A stretch of 7,292 nucleotides of DNA. Origin: Chlorobiota bacterium (GTDB taxonomy: Bacteria > Bacteroidota > Bacteroidia > Bacteroidales > F082). The stretch's first letter is position 1, and every line of letters begins with the position of its first letter. Positions 1 through 7,100 of this stretch are shown here, in pieces. Both the position numbers and the translations under genes were made by a program. The notes beneath the pieces are model-generated. The model was given only the letters and a program-made list of their open reading frames with translations. It did no database searches and had not been told where the DNA came from. Location: the NCBI GenBank assembly GCA_030619415.1, contig JAUXBM010000088.1:1-7292 (forward strand). Direction: 5' to 3'.

Positions 1-129
1 ATGTATTTATTAAAATACCGCAAAACGGCTTTCATGCTGATCAACGCATTTGGGTTTGTATTGTTCAGCTATTTTATATTTCAGAAACTACTGCACATCG
101 ACCTGCCATTGGGCTGGCTGTTTACATAA
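1..129 (+). CDS. TctB-like small membrane subunit of a tripartite tricarboxylate transporter, C-terminal fragment
   Basis: This is the end of a gene that begins before the window. The frame is open from base 1 and ends at TAA 127-129, giving 42 residues. It encodes a short basic stretch (KYRKTAF) and then one hydrophobic segment (about residues 11-29, rich in F, L, I and Y) ending in a HIDLPLGWLF tail. A final helix after a basic loop, closing with an 'LP.G' motif, is how TctB subunits usually end. TctB is the small, poorly conserved four-helix membrane partner of TctA in TTT carboxylate transporters. The ATG at base 1 is probably internal, since a whole TctB is about 140-170 residues. Only 9 bp separate it from the TctA gene, which supports one operon and is the strongest argument for the assignment. 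The fragment alone is too short to be certain. Confidence 0.7.
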   Translation: MYLLKYRKTAFMLINAFGFVLFSYFIFQKLLHIDLPLGWLFT

Positions 130-138
130 GGATGGATT

Positions 139-1635
139 ATGGGAATCTTAAATGATCTTTGGTTAGGCTTACAGGAATTCGGCCAATTCCTGCCCATCCT
201 GATGATGCTTGTGGGCGTTATTATTGGAATCATCGTTGGCGTACTTCCCGGTTTATCGCCTTCCATTGGTGTGGCACTTATGTTGCCCGTTACCTTCGGA
301 TTGGATCCTATCAGCGCGTTGGTTTTATTGGTTTCGGTTTATTTATCTTCTAACTATGGTGGATCGATAACGGCAATCGCGATAAACACGCCCGGAACTC
401 CCGGCGCCGTTGCAACAACTTTCGACGGTTACGAATTGACAAAACAAGGCAAACCCCTTTATGCCTTACTTACCTCGCTTACCGCATCAACTGTTGGCGG
501 CCTTATTGGCACAATCATTCTGATTTTGTTCTCGGTACCTTTAGCCCGACTTGCACTTTCGTTTGAATCGTACGAATATTTTGCGCTCGGTGTTTTTGGC
601 CTTACCATTATTTCTTCCCTTGCGGGGAAAAGCCCTTTGAAAGGGTTTATTTCATCCGGAATCGGCCTTTTGCTAATCACCATTGGATTCGATACGCAAT
701 TGCCTTTTTCCCGTTTTAATATGGGCATTCCCGACCTGGCAGACGGCATCGAATTCATCCCCGCTTTAATTGGGTTGTTTGCGCTGGGTGAGATTTTTTA
801 CAGCATCGAAAAGGGAGAAAATGTTGATACAAAGAAAGCAGTAAATGTTGACCTAACCCAAACCCTTTCCTTTAGGGAGCTTTTTAAATTAAAAGCCCTG
901 ATGATAAAATCAGCAATCATCGGAACGCTGGTTGGCTGCATTCCCGGTGCCGGTGGAACGATCGCTACTTTTATCGCTTACGATAATGCAAAAAACACCA
1001 GTAAGCACCCCGAACTTTTTGGGAAAGGTTCGTTAGAAGGTGTTGCTGCTCCTGAGGCTGCAAATAACGGGTCGGTGGGTGGAGCTTTGGTTCCCTTGCT
1101 CACACTTGGCATCCCCGGAAGTGCATCAACAGCAGTATTAATCGGGGCGCTGATGATTCATAAATTAAATCCCGGCCCGGAGCTTTTCGACAAAGAAGCG
1201 GGCCTGGTTTATGGGATTTTTATCAGCCTGTTTTTTGCCAATATTTTTATGTTTTTTGTTGGCCTGTTGGGCAATAAGTTGTGGATTAAAATTATCGCCG
1301 CACCAAAATCATTGCTCTATCCGGTCATCCTTGCCTTGTCTTTTATTGGCAGCTATTTTATACAGAATTCTGTATTTGATGTTGGCATTTGTATCGCATT
1401 TGGAATTTTAGGCTGGTTACTTAAGAGGGGAGATTTCCCTACGGCACCCGTAGTTCTGGGACTAATTTTGGGGAAGATGATTGAAGAGAATTTACGCTTA
1501 TCCCTGATTAAAGGCGAATGGATTGATTTCTTCACCCGTCCGGGAAGCCTCATTATTATCGTGCTGGCTGTTGTTTCTTTCTTCATGCCATACATTAAGA
1601 AAAAGTTGATGCAGAAGGCGAAAAGAAATAATTAG
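139..1635 (+). CDS. TctA-like large membrane subunit, tripartite tricarboxylate transporter
   Basis: Complete 498-residue polytopic inner-membrane protein, the usual length for TctA (about 500). In TTT systems TctA forms the ion-driven translocation channel with TctB, and a periplasmic TctC protein delivers the substrate. Family motifs are clear. [17 protein letters not shown] is at 34-50. [19 protein letters not shown] block starts at 73 and runs to DGYE near 99. [19 protein letters not shown] is at 267-285. [21 protein letters not shown] block leads to IPGSAST at 325-331. [20 protein letters not shown] is at 433-452. The paired glycine/proline-rich blocks reflect the family's internal repeat. 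The start is supported by AAGGA at 128-132, 6 bp before the ATG and overlapping the stop of the TctB-like gene, which suggests translational coupling. No TctC gene follows; one could lie upstream. The substrate (citrate, another di/tricarboxylate or something else) cannot be told from this subunit. The protein ends in a basic [10 protein letters not shown] tail, probably cytoplasmic. Confidence 0.93.
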   Translation: MGILNDLWLGLQEFGQFLPILMMLVGVIIGIIVGVLPGLSPSIGVALMLPVTFGLDPISALVLLVSVYLSSNYGGSITAIAINTPGTPGAVATTFDGYELTKQGKPLYALLTSLTASTVGGLIGTIILILFSVPLARLALSFESYEYFALGVFGLTIISSLAGKSPLKGFISSGIGLLLITIGFDTQLPFSRFNMGIPDLADGIEFIPALIGLFALGEIFYSIEKGENVDTKKAVNVDLTQTLSFRELFKLKALMIKSAIIGTLVGCIPGAGGTIATFIAYDNAKNTSKHPELFGKGSLEGVAAPEAANNGSVGGALVPLLTLGIPGSASTAVLIGALMIHKLNPGPELFDKEAGLVYGIFISLFFANIFMFFVGLLGNKLWIKIIAAPKSLLYPVILALSFIGSYFIQNSVFDVGICIAFGILGWLLKRGDFPTAPVVLGLILGKMIEENLRLSLIKGEWIDFFTRPGSLIIIVLAVVSFFMPYIKKKLMQKAKRNN

Positions 1636-1653
1636 CAAAATCTACCGATACTG

Positions 1654-1677
1654 CTGCAAGCGTCCACCTTGCAGTTT
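1654..1677. terminator. Convergent hairpin between the tctA-like gene and argS
   Basis: CTGCAAG at 1654-1660 pairs perfectly with CTTGCAG at 1668-1674 around a 7-nt loop and is followed by TTT on the plus strand. It lies in the 48-bp gap between two converging stops (1635 and 1684), where a shared terminator is expected. The U-tract is short on the plus strand and absent on the minus strand, so efficiency is uncertain. Confidence 0.45.
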
Positions 1678-1683
1678 AAGTCC

Positions 1684-3471
1684 TTACATCCTTTCCGGAA
1701 CAGCGATCCCCAACAGCCCCATCGCAGTTTTAATCGTATTTGCCACGAATTCAGAAAGTGCAAGCCGGGATGCCCTGAGCGTTTCATCAGTCTCTTTCAA
1801 CATGGGAAACTCATGATAAAATTGATTGTATTCCTTTGCCAGTTCATAAGCAAAATTAGCAACAAGGGCCGGACTCAGGTTTTCTGCTGCTTGCTGAATT
1901 GTTTGCGGAAAATCGTGAAGGATTTTAATCAGGTTCTTTTCTTTGGATTGAAGTGGATTTAGATTTTTCGATTCATTCCTGAAATCAATTTTCTGCGACT
2001 CAGCTTTTCTCAAAACCGACTTGATCCTGGCATGTGTGTATTGAATAAAAGGCCCTGTGTTTCCATTAAAATCTAAAGATTCTTTAGGATTAAACAGCAT
2101 AGTCCGCTTAGGATCAACTTTAAGAATAAAATATTTTAAGGCTCCCAGTCCGAGCATTTCGTAAAGCAAGCCCGATTCTTCGGCTGAGAAATCGCCGAAT
2201 TTTCCAAGTTCTTCAGTAGTTTTCCTGGCTGTCTCAACCATTTCATCCATCAAATCATCAGCATCCACCACAGTTCCTTCCCGGGATTTCATTTTTCCTT
2301 CGGGCAGTTCTACCATCCCGTAGTTCAGGTGATGAATGTTTTCAGCCCATTCCTTGCCCAGCTTTTTCATGATGATCTTCAACACATCAAAATGGTAATT
2401 CTGTTCGTTTCCAACTACATAGATCATTTCCGACGGGTGATAATCATCATAACGGAGTTGGGCTGTTCCAATATCCTGTGTCATGTAAACTGAGGTTCCG
2501 TCGGGCCTGAGCAATAATTTTTCATCCAAACCTTCATCAGAAAGATCGCACCAAACCGAGCCATCTTCCTTTTGGAACAGAACACCTTTTTCTAATCCAT
2601 CGTTTACTAATTTTTTTCCAAGAAGATAAGTTTCAGATTCGTAATAAACCTTTTCAAAATCGATGCCCATGCGGTTGTAGGTTACGTCAAAACCATCGTA
2701 AACCCATGAATTCATCTTTTGCCAAAGATCACGCGTTTCGGTTTCGCCCTGTTCCCATTTTTTGAGCATCTCTTTGGCTTCAATGATTAGAGGTGCTTGT
2801 AGCGCGGCATCGTCTTTACCCATCCCCGACTCAACAAGCTTTGCAATTTCCTTTTTGTACGCCTTGTCAAACTTCACATAATAATCTCCAACCAGTTTAT
2901 CTCCTTTTATGGCCTCACTTTCGGGCGTTTTGCCCTGACCCCATTTTTGCCAGGCCAGCATCGACTTGCAAATGTGTATCCCACGGTCATTCACCAGGTT
3001 TACTTTCACCGCATTTCTTCCACTCGCTTTCAAAATTTCCGAAACCGACCAACCGAGCAGATTATTTCGCACATGGCCGAGATGCAGCGGTTTATTGGTA
3101 TTTGGAGCCGAATATTCCACGACAACCGGTTCATCTGTTCCTGCCTTTTTTCTTCCAAAATATGCTGAATTTTTATTCTCCACAAAAAAAGAATGTAAGT
3201 AAACATCCGAAACCGTCAAATTCAGAAAGCCTTTTATCACGTTAAAATCTACTACTTCGGGCAAAAAATCAACAAGGTATTTTCCCAGTTCATCAGCAGT
3301 TTGTTCAGGTCCTTTCCTTGAAGTTCTCAGCAAAGGAAAAACCACCAGGGTATAATCACCTTCAAATTCTTGTCGGGTTTTTTGAATTTGAATAAGTCTT
3401 TCATCCACCGTAGCACCATACAAATCGTGCATGGCTTTACTTGTTCCGCTTTCTATCAAATGCTCAATCAT
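1684..3471 (-). CDS. argS: Arginyl-tRNA synthetase
   Basis: Class Ia aminoacyl-tRNA synthetase of 595 residues that charges tRNA-Arg with arginine using ATP in the cytoplasm. The first ~85 residues form the ArgS-specific N-terminal (Add-1) domain, with the family-typical KTRQEFEGDYTLVVFPLL at 31-48 and DFNVIKGFLNL at 75-85. The catalytic core follows, with VEYSAPNTNKPLHLGHVRN at 118-136; HLGH (130-133) is the HIGH signature. The KMSKS counterpart is KMKSREG at 393-399, a divergent form of a motif that is commonly degenerate in ArgS. NTGPFIQYTHARI (471-483) leads into the all-helical DALR anticodon-binding domain, which ends in the usual LLGIAVPERM. Length and ends match intact bacterial ArgS. 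The ATG at 3471 is favoured because the N-terminus aligns with family expectations and a candidate promoter lies about 20 bp upstream. There is no convincing Shine-Dalgarno, which is normal in Bacteroidota. The gene is monocistronic here: convergent with the transporter genes and divergent from the phosphate transporter. Confidence 0.97.
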   Translation of the reverse strand: MIEHLIESGTSKAMHDLYGATVDERLIQIQKTRQEFEGDYTLVVFPLLRTSRKGPEQTADELGKYLVDFLPEVVDFNVIKGFLNLTVSDVYLHSFFVENKNSAYFGRKKAGTDEPVVVEYSAPNTNKPLHLGHVRNNLLGWSVSEILKASGRNAVKVNLVNDRGIHICKSMLAWQKWGQGKTPESEAIKGDKLVGDYYVKFDKAYKKEIAKLVESGMGKDDAALQAPLIIEAKEMLKKWEQGETETRDLWQKMNSWVYDGFDVTYNRMGIDFEKVYYESETYLLGKKLVNDGLEKGVLFQKEDGSVWCDLSDEGLDEKLLLRPDGTSVYMTQDIGTAQLRYDDYHPSEMIYVVGNEQNYHFDVLKIIMKKLGKEWAENIHHLNYGMVELPEGKMKSREGTVVDADDLMDEMVETARKTTEELGKFGDFSAEESGLLYEMLGLGALKYFILKVDPKRTMLFNPKESLDFNGNTGPFIQYTHARIKSVLRKAESQKIDFRNESKNLNPLQSKEKNLIKILHDFPQTIQQAAENLSPALVANFAYELAKEYNQFYHEFPMLKETDETLRASRLALSEFVANTIKTAMGLLGIAVPERM

Positions 3472-3489
3472 CTCAAATTATTAAGGTGT

Positions 3490-3520
3490 CAAAAGTAAGA
3501 AAAATGACCCGTCCTTCACT
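3490..3520 (-). promoter_or_regulatory. Candidate Bacteroidota-type promoter for argS
   Basis: Read on the minus strand, 3497-3490 is TACTTTTG, a perfect match to the Bacteroidota -7 consensus TAnnTTTG. About 19 bp upstream, at 3520-3517, is AGTG, only a partial match to the -33 TTG element. Transcription would start roughly 10 nt before the argS ATG, leaving a very short leader. This is inference from the consensus alone. Confidence 0.4.
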
Positions 3521-3588
3521 AACATCTTGTTTCGCGAATGGCGAACTTAGTTGGTCAAATCAGTCGCCACATTCATTTAAAACTACAA

Positions 3589-3619
3589 ATTGTCAAACAA
3601 ACTGAATTTACTATTTTAG
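3589..3619 (+). promoter_or_regulatory. Candidate promoter for the Na/Pi cotransporter gene
   Basis: ATTG at 3589-3592 and TATTTTAG at 3612-3619 are spaced by 19 bp, the spacing expected between the Bacteroidota -33 (TTTG/TTG) and -7 (TAnnTTTG) elements. The -7 box has one mismatch. Transcription would begin about 30 nt before the ATG at 3656. It lies in the 184-bp divergent gap shared with argS. Confidence 0.35.
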
Positions 3620-3655
3620 CAGGTTTCAATATTTAACCTGGTCGCTTCAACATTT

Positions 3656-5380
3656 ATGACGCTACTTTCTCAAATAGGCGGTACAACTTCTATCTCATGG
3701 TTTTTTTTAATGATGGGACTGTTAGGCGGGCTCGTTCTGTTTCTCTACGGGATGGAAAAAATGAGCGAAGGTTTGAAGAAATCAGCCGGTGGTGGCATGC
3801 GAAGAATCCTGGCAGCGCTCACCAACAACCGGGTTATTGGCTTGATGGTTGGCGCATTTGTTACGATGATAATCCAGAGCAGCAGTGCAACAACTGTTAT
3901 GCTCGTAAGTTTTGTACAAGCGCAACTGCTTACCTTCAGTCAAACATTGAGTGTGATTTTAGGTGCGAATATCGGAACAACAGTAACAGCACAATTGATC
4001 GCATTTAAACTGACCGACTATGCTTTTCTGATGATCATTGTTGGCTTTTCGCTGACCGTTTTTTCGAAAAAAGATTCATACAAGTATTTAGGCGAGTCGC
4101 TTCTGGGTTTTGGTATTTTGTTTCTTGGTATGAAAGTGATGTCGGATTCTATGACGCCTTTGCGTGATTACGGTCCTTTTATCGACTTGATGAAAGATCT
4201 TGAAAACCCGCTTTTTGGACTTCTTATCGGCGCCATATTTACAGCGCTTATTCAAAGCAGCAGCGCGTTCACCGGTATTGTTATCGTATTAGCCCAACAG
4301 GGGTTAATAAGCCTCGAAGCAGGAATACCAATGCTACTTGGCGCAAATATTGGCACTTGTGTAACTGCAGGAATTGCAAGTATTGGAACATCGCGCGACG
4401 CAAAACGTGTTGCTTTGGCGCATATTATTTTTAACACCATGGGGGCAATAATGTTCTTATTCTGGATACCCTATTTTGCTGATTTTGTGAGGTGGGCATC
4501 ACCGATTTCTGATGCCGTGGGTGTTCAAAAACTTGCTGCTGAAACCCCACGTCAAATAGCAAATGCACATACTTTTTTTAATGTAAGTGTTGCTTTTATC
4601 TTTCTTCCATTTACCATGCTACTTTCCAAAATAGTGATTAAAATATTACCGGTTAGAGAATCCGAAAAAGCGATTGAAGCAGTTACCTGGCACCTGGATG
4701 AGAAGGCTTTGTCAACACCTGCAATTGCCATTGATTTGAGCCAGGCCGAAGTCGGAAGAATGGTTAAAATATTGCGAAGAATGGTAAATGCCATCATGCA
4801 TCCAATATTTACCAAGGAGGAAGGGATTGACGAAATTCACAAACACATTACCATTATTGAAGGCATTGAGATGAGAGAGGAGAAAATCGACTATCTGCAT
4901 GAAAAGGTAACCGATTATCTCATCAAAATTGGGAGGGAAGAATTATCAGAACAACAATCTGCAGAAGTATTTAATTTAATCTCAATTGTGCGGGATTTGG
5001 AAGCGATAGGTGATATTGTTTACCGGGATATGTTCCCGCTAATTGCGAAAAAACATGCTTTAAATATTAGTTTTTCTGAAGAGGGTAGAGAAGAAATAAA
5101 GGTTTACCATCACAAAATTTATAAACAGTTAGAACGGCTTGAGGCAACAATCTCCGAACACAAATTTAAGAAGGCAAAAAAAATCCTCAGTAAACAAATC
5201 AAGTACACCGACCTTGAGGCCGGTTTTAGGATAAAACATTTGGAAAGGCTGAAATCTGAGCGAAAAGAAACAATTGCCACACATGAGATACACATGGAAA
5301 TAATGGATAATTTAAAACAGATTAACGTTTACGTTACTGAAATTGCCAAGTCTATTGTTGTACTGAATTACACGGAATAA
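3656..5380 (+). CDS. Na+/phosphate cotransporter family protein with C-terminal PhoU-like domain
   Basis: Complete 574-residue membrane protein of the NptA/YjbB type (Na_Pi_cotrans repeats, PF02690, plus a PhoU-like tail). The family is thought to move inorganic phosphate with Na+; E. coli YjbB has been linked to phosphate export, so direction cannot be assumed. The two inverted-topology repeats are visible as paired signatures: IIQSSSATT (72-80) with GANIGTTVTA (103-112), and LIQSSSAFTG (199-207) with GANIGTCVTAG (229-239). The QSSS motifs are the family's substrate/ion-binding hallmark. Hydrophobic helices fill about 15-330. From about 355 onward the sequence is charged and helical with no membrane segments, typical of the PhoU-like regulatory domain (EGIEMREEKIDYLHEKVTDY at 402-421; VRDLEAIGDIVYRD at 445-458). 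Length is normal for the fused form. The ATG at 3656 places the first helix close to the N-terminus; no Shine-Dalgarno is evident. No pho-regulon or Pst genes are adjacent. Confidence 0.93.
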   Translation: MTLLSQIGGTTSISWFFLMMGLLGGLVLFLYGMEKMSEGLKKSAGGGMRRILAALTNNRVIGLMVGAFVTMIIQSSSATTVMLVSFVQAQLLTFSQTLSVILGANIGTTVTAQLIAFKLTDYAFLMIIVGFSLTVFSKKDSYKYLGESLLGFGILFLGMKVMSDSMTPLRDYGPFIDLMKDLENPLFGLLIGAIFTALIQSSSAFTGIVIVLAQQGLISLEAGIPMLLGANIGTCVTAGIASIGTSRDAKRVALAHIIFNTMGAIMFLFWIPYFADFVRWASPISDAVGVQKLAAETPRQIANAHTFFNVSVAFIFLPFTMLLSKIVIKILPVRESEKAIEAVTWHLDEKALSTPAIAIDLSQAEVGRMVKILRRMVNAIMHPIFTKEEGIDEIHKHITIIEGIEMREEKIDYLHEKVTDYLIKIGREELSEQQSAEVFNLISIVRDLEAIGDIVYRDMFPLIAKKHALNISFSEEGREEIKVYHHKIYKQLERLEATISEHKFKKAKKILSKQIKYTDLEAGFRIKHLERLKSERKETIATHEIHMEIMDNLKQINVYVTEIAKSIVVLNYTE

Positions 5381-5483
5381 AACCGCGTTGCAAGTTCTTA
5401 TCTATCTGTTAAGAAACTGACGACAAGTATCTTGATCGAAAGTGATTCTAAATAAGCATTTCGAACCAATTATCTGTGAACTG

Positions 5484-5517
5484 TTTCACAATAAATCAAA
5501 CCAATAACTTACTTTTG
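5484..5517 (+). promoter_or_regulatory. Candidate promoter for the cDPG-synthase-like gene
   Basis: TACTTTTG at 5510-5517 is a perfect TAnnTTTG -7 box, identical to the one proposed for argS. Upstream, TTTC at 5484-5487 is a near match to the -33 TTTG with 22 bp spacing, slightly long. The start site would leave an AT-rich leader of about 40 nt. It suggests that this gene is transcribed separately from the phosphate transporter 184 bp upstream. Confidence 0.45.
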
Positions 5518-5564
5518 TCGGCTAATAAATCGAGTAAAAAAATCACTTAACAATCGTCATAAAT

Positions 5565-6902
5565 ATGAAAAAAAATGTAATTATTATCGGCGCTGCCGGA
5601 AGGGATTTCCACAACTTTAACACCTATTTCCGTGGAAACGAAGACTATAACGTAGTGGCATTCACTGCTGCACAAATTCCAGATATTGACGGACGTAAAT
5701 ATCCTGCCGTTCTGGCCGGTGACCTTTATCCTGATGGAATTCCTATCTACGATGAATCTGAGTTGGTAAACCTTATCAACGACCTGAAAGTTGACGATTG
5801 TATATTTTCATACAGCGATATTCCTTACGAGAAAGTAATGGGCAAGAGTGCTATTGTAAATGCGGCCGGCGCGAATTTTGTTTTATTAGGACCGCGCGAC
5901 ACGATGGTTACCAGCACAAAACCGGTTATTGCTGTTGGCGCTGTTAGAACAGGTTGTGGCAAAAGCCAGACTTCCCGTAAGGTGATTGAATACCTGATGG
6001 AAAAAGGCTTGAAAGTGGTTGCCATTCGTCACCCGATGCCTTACGGCGATTTAGTGGCACAGAAAGTACAGCGTTTTGCGACGGTTGAAGATTTGACCAA
6101 ACACAAATGTACCGTTGAAGAGATGGAAGAATATGAACCACATGTTGTTCGCGGTAACGTAATTTATGCCGGTGTTGATTACGAGGCTATTCTTCGTGCT
6201 GCCGAGAATGATCCTGATGGTTGTGATGTAATTTTATGGGACGGTGGAAACAATGATTTCCCATTCTATAAGCCAGATCTCAACATGACTGTTGTTGACC
6301 CACACCGTCCGGGACATGAGTTAACTTATTATCCCGGAGAAGTTACTCTTCGTATGGCAGATGTGGTGATTATCAATAAAATGGACACCGCCGCACCTGA
6401 AGACATTCAGACTGTTCGTGAGAACATTGCCAAAGTTGCGCCAAATGCAATCGTGGTTGATGGCGCTTCACCAATTAAAGTTGATGATCCTTCTGTAATT
6501 AAAGGCAAAAAAGTACTTATTGTTGAAGACGGCCCAACGCTTACGCACGGCGAAATGAAATTGGGTGCAGGAACTATTGCTGCACAAAAATTTGGTGCCG
6601 CCGAGTTTGTCGATCCAAGACCATTTGTTGTTGGTAAACTTGCTGAAACATTTGAAATTTATCCGAATATTGGCACCTTGCTTCCCGCAATGGGATACAG
6701 TGACCAACAATTGAAGGATTTGGAAACTTCAATCAACAACACTGAATGTGATTCAGTTGTTATTGGCACACCGATTGATTTGAACAGGATTATTACAATA
6801 ACCAAACCAAATACCCGTGTTTACTACGATTTGCAGGAAATTGGCTTCCCAAATCTCGAAGGCATTTTAAATGATTTTGTAAAGGAACAGGGACTTGCTT
6901 AA
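5565..6902 (+). CDS. Cyclic 2,3-diphosphoglycerate synthase-like P-loop protein (COG2403-type predicted GTPase)
   Basis: Complete 445-residue cytoplasmic protein, close to the ~450-460 of the family. The characterised member, from the methanogen Methanothermus fervidus, closes 2,3-diphosphoglycerate into cyclic 2,3-diphosphoglycerate with ATP; bacterial relatives are usually annotated only by homology. An N-terminal Rossmann-like part begins KKNVIIIGAAGRDFHNFNTY (2-21) and includes YPAVLAGDLYPDGIPIY (46-62). The nucleotide-binding part starts at PVIAVGAVRTGCGKSQTSRK (120-139), with GKS at 132-134 as P-loop. RHPMPYGDL (155-163), EEYEPH (188-193), AGVDY (202-206) and WDGGNNDFPFYKPDL (225-239, likely Walker B and substrate region) follow. 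NKMD (271-274) resembles the GTPase G4 motif, so the nucleotide is unsettled. No signal peptide or membrane helix is seen. Ten of 16 arginines use CGT, which hints at strong expression. The ATG at 5565 is the natural start before KKNVIIIGAAG; no Shine-Dalgarno is present. Family membership is firm; the reaction in this organism is inference. Confidence 0.85.
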   Translation: MKKNVIIIGAAGRDFHNFNTYFRGNEDYNVVAFTAAQIPDIDGRKYPAVLAGDLYPDGIPIYDESELVNLINDLKVDDCIFSYSDIPYEKVMGKSAIVNAAGANFVLLGPRDTMVTSTKPVIAVGAVRTGCGKSQTSRKVIEYLMEKGLKVVAIRHPMPYGDLVAQKVQRFATVEDLTKHKCTVEEMEEYEPHVVRGNVIYAGVDYEAILRAAENDPDGCDVILWDGGNNDFPFYKPDLNMTVVDPHRPGHELTYYPGEVTLRMADVVIINKMDTAAPEDIQTVRENIAKVAPNAIVVDGASPIKVDDPSVIKGKKVLIVEDGPTLTHGEMKLGAGTIAAQKFGAAEFVDPRPFVVGKLAETFEIYPNIGTLLPAMGYSDQQLKDLETSINNTECDSVVIGTPIDLNRIITITKPNTRVYYDLQEIGFPNLEGILNDFVKEQGLA

Positions 6903-6914
6903 CAGGCACTAAAC

Positions 6915-6947
6915 CTTCCAGAGTCGGCACGACCTGGAAGCGTTTTC
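6915..6947 (+). terminator. Strong intrinsic terminator after the cDPG-synthase-like gene
   Basis: CTTCCAG (6915-6921) pairs perfectly with CTGGAAG (6934-6940). Inside, GTCG (6923-6926) pairs with CGAC (6930-6933) around a GCA loop, with only A6922 bulged. The 11-bp stem is followed by CGTTTTCT, giving a U-rich tail. It lies 12 bp after the stop codon, so it should end the plus-strand transcript. Confidence 0.75.
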
Positions 6948-6964
6948 TCAAAGTTAAATTAAAG

Positions 6965-6993
6965 AAAACCGCTCAGAAATGGGAGGTTTTTTT
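6965..6993. terminator. Bidirectional terminator between the cDPG-synthase-like gene and tRNA-Gly
   Basis: AAAACC (6965-6970) pairs with GGTTTT (6985-6990). After a G/A mismatch, CTC (6972-6974) pairs with GGG (6981-6983) around AGAAAT. On the plus strand the stem runs into seven T (6987-6993). On the minus strand it runs into TTTTCTTT. It is therefore suited to stop read-through from the plus-strand gene and to end the minus-strand tRNA transcript. Confidence 0.6.
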
Positions 6994-7002
6994 ATGAGCG
7001 GT
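6968..7002. repeat. 8-bp perfect inverted repeat including the tRNA-Gly 3' end
   Basis: ACCGCTCA at 6968-6975 and TGAGCGGT at 6995-7002 are perfect reverse complements separated by 19 bp. The right arm comprises the last five stem bases of the tRNA plus the discriminator and two trailing bases. The left arm overlaps the left arm of the bidirectional terminator, so the two hairpins exclude each other. Confidence 0.7.
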
Positions 7003-7069
7003 AAATGGGGCTCGAACCCACGGCCCTCAGCTTGGGAAGCTGATGCTCTACCAACTGAGCTACTACCGC
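6997..7069 (-). tRNA. tRNA-Gly, anticodon CCC
   Basis: Minus-strand 73-nt tRNA including the discriminator. The acceptor stem GCGGTAG/TTACCGC closes with one G-U pair at its base. The D arm is GCTC-AGTTGGTA-GAGC. The anticodon arm is TCAGC-TTCCCAA-GCTGA, with anticodon CCC complementary to plus-strand 7034-7036. The variable loop is 5 nt, and the T arm GTGGG-TTCGAGC-CCCAT contains the invariant TTCGA. The discriminator is U, as expected for bacterial tRNA-Gly. No CCA is encoded, so it must be added after transcription. This isoacceptor reads GGG only and would supplement a UCC or GCC tRNA elsewhere. It appears as a single-gene unit, convergent with the upstream plus-strand gene. Confidence 0.96.
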
Positions 7070-7100
7070 GTTAGCTTGAGCAATATTAGTGAATTTTCAT

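Noticed and set aside
1..3. ATG at base 1 as the true start of the first gene
   Set aside because: A 42-residue TctB would be far too short; the frame is open to the window edge and the ATG is most likely an internal methionine.
1669..1962. 97-codon plus-strand reading frame at the 3' end of argS
   Set aside because: It overlaps the conserved anticodon-binding domain of argS in antisense, with no recognisable domain of its own.
2793..3245. 150-codon plus-strand reading frame opposite argS
   Set aside because: It lies entirely inside the well-supported argS gene on the other strand and has a composition typical of an antisense shadow.
5392..5418. Hairpin AGTTCTTA/TAAGAAACT after the Na/Pi cotransporter gene as a terminator
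   Set aside because: The stem is AT-rich with a bulge and is not followed by a T-tract, so it is too weak to call.
6968..7002. Integrative-element attachment site at the tRNA-Gly 3' end
   Set aside because: The repeated tRNA 3' sequence is an inverted copy in the terminator region, not the direct repeat left by site-specific integration. No integrase or island is visible.
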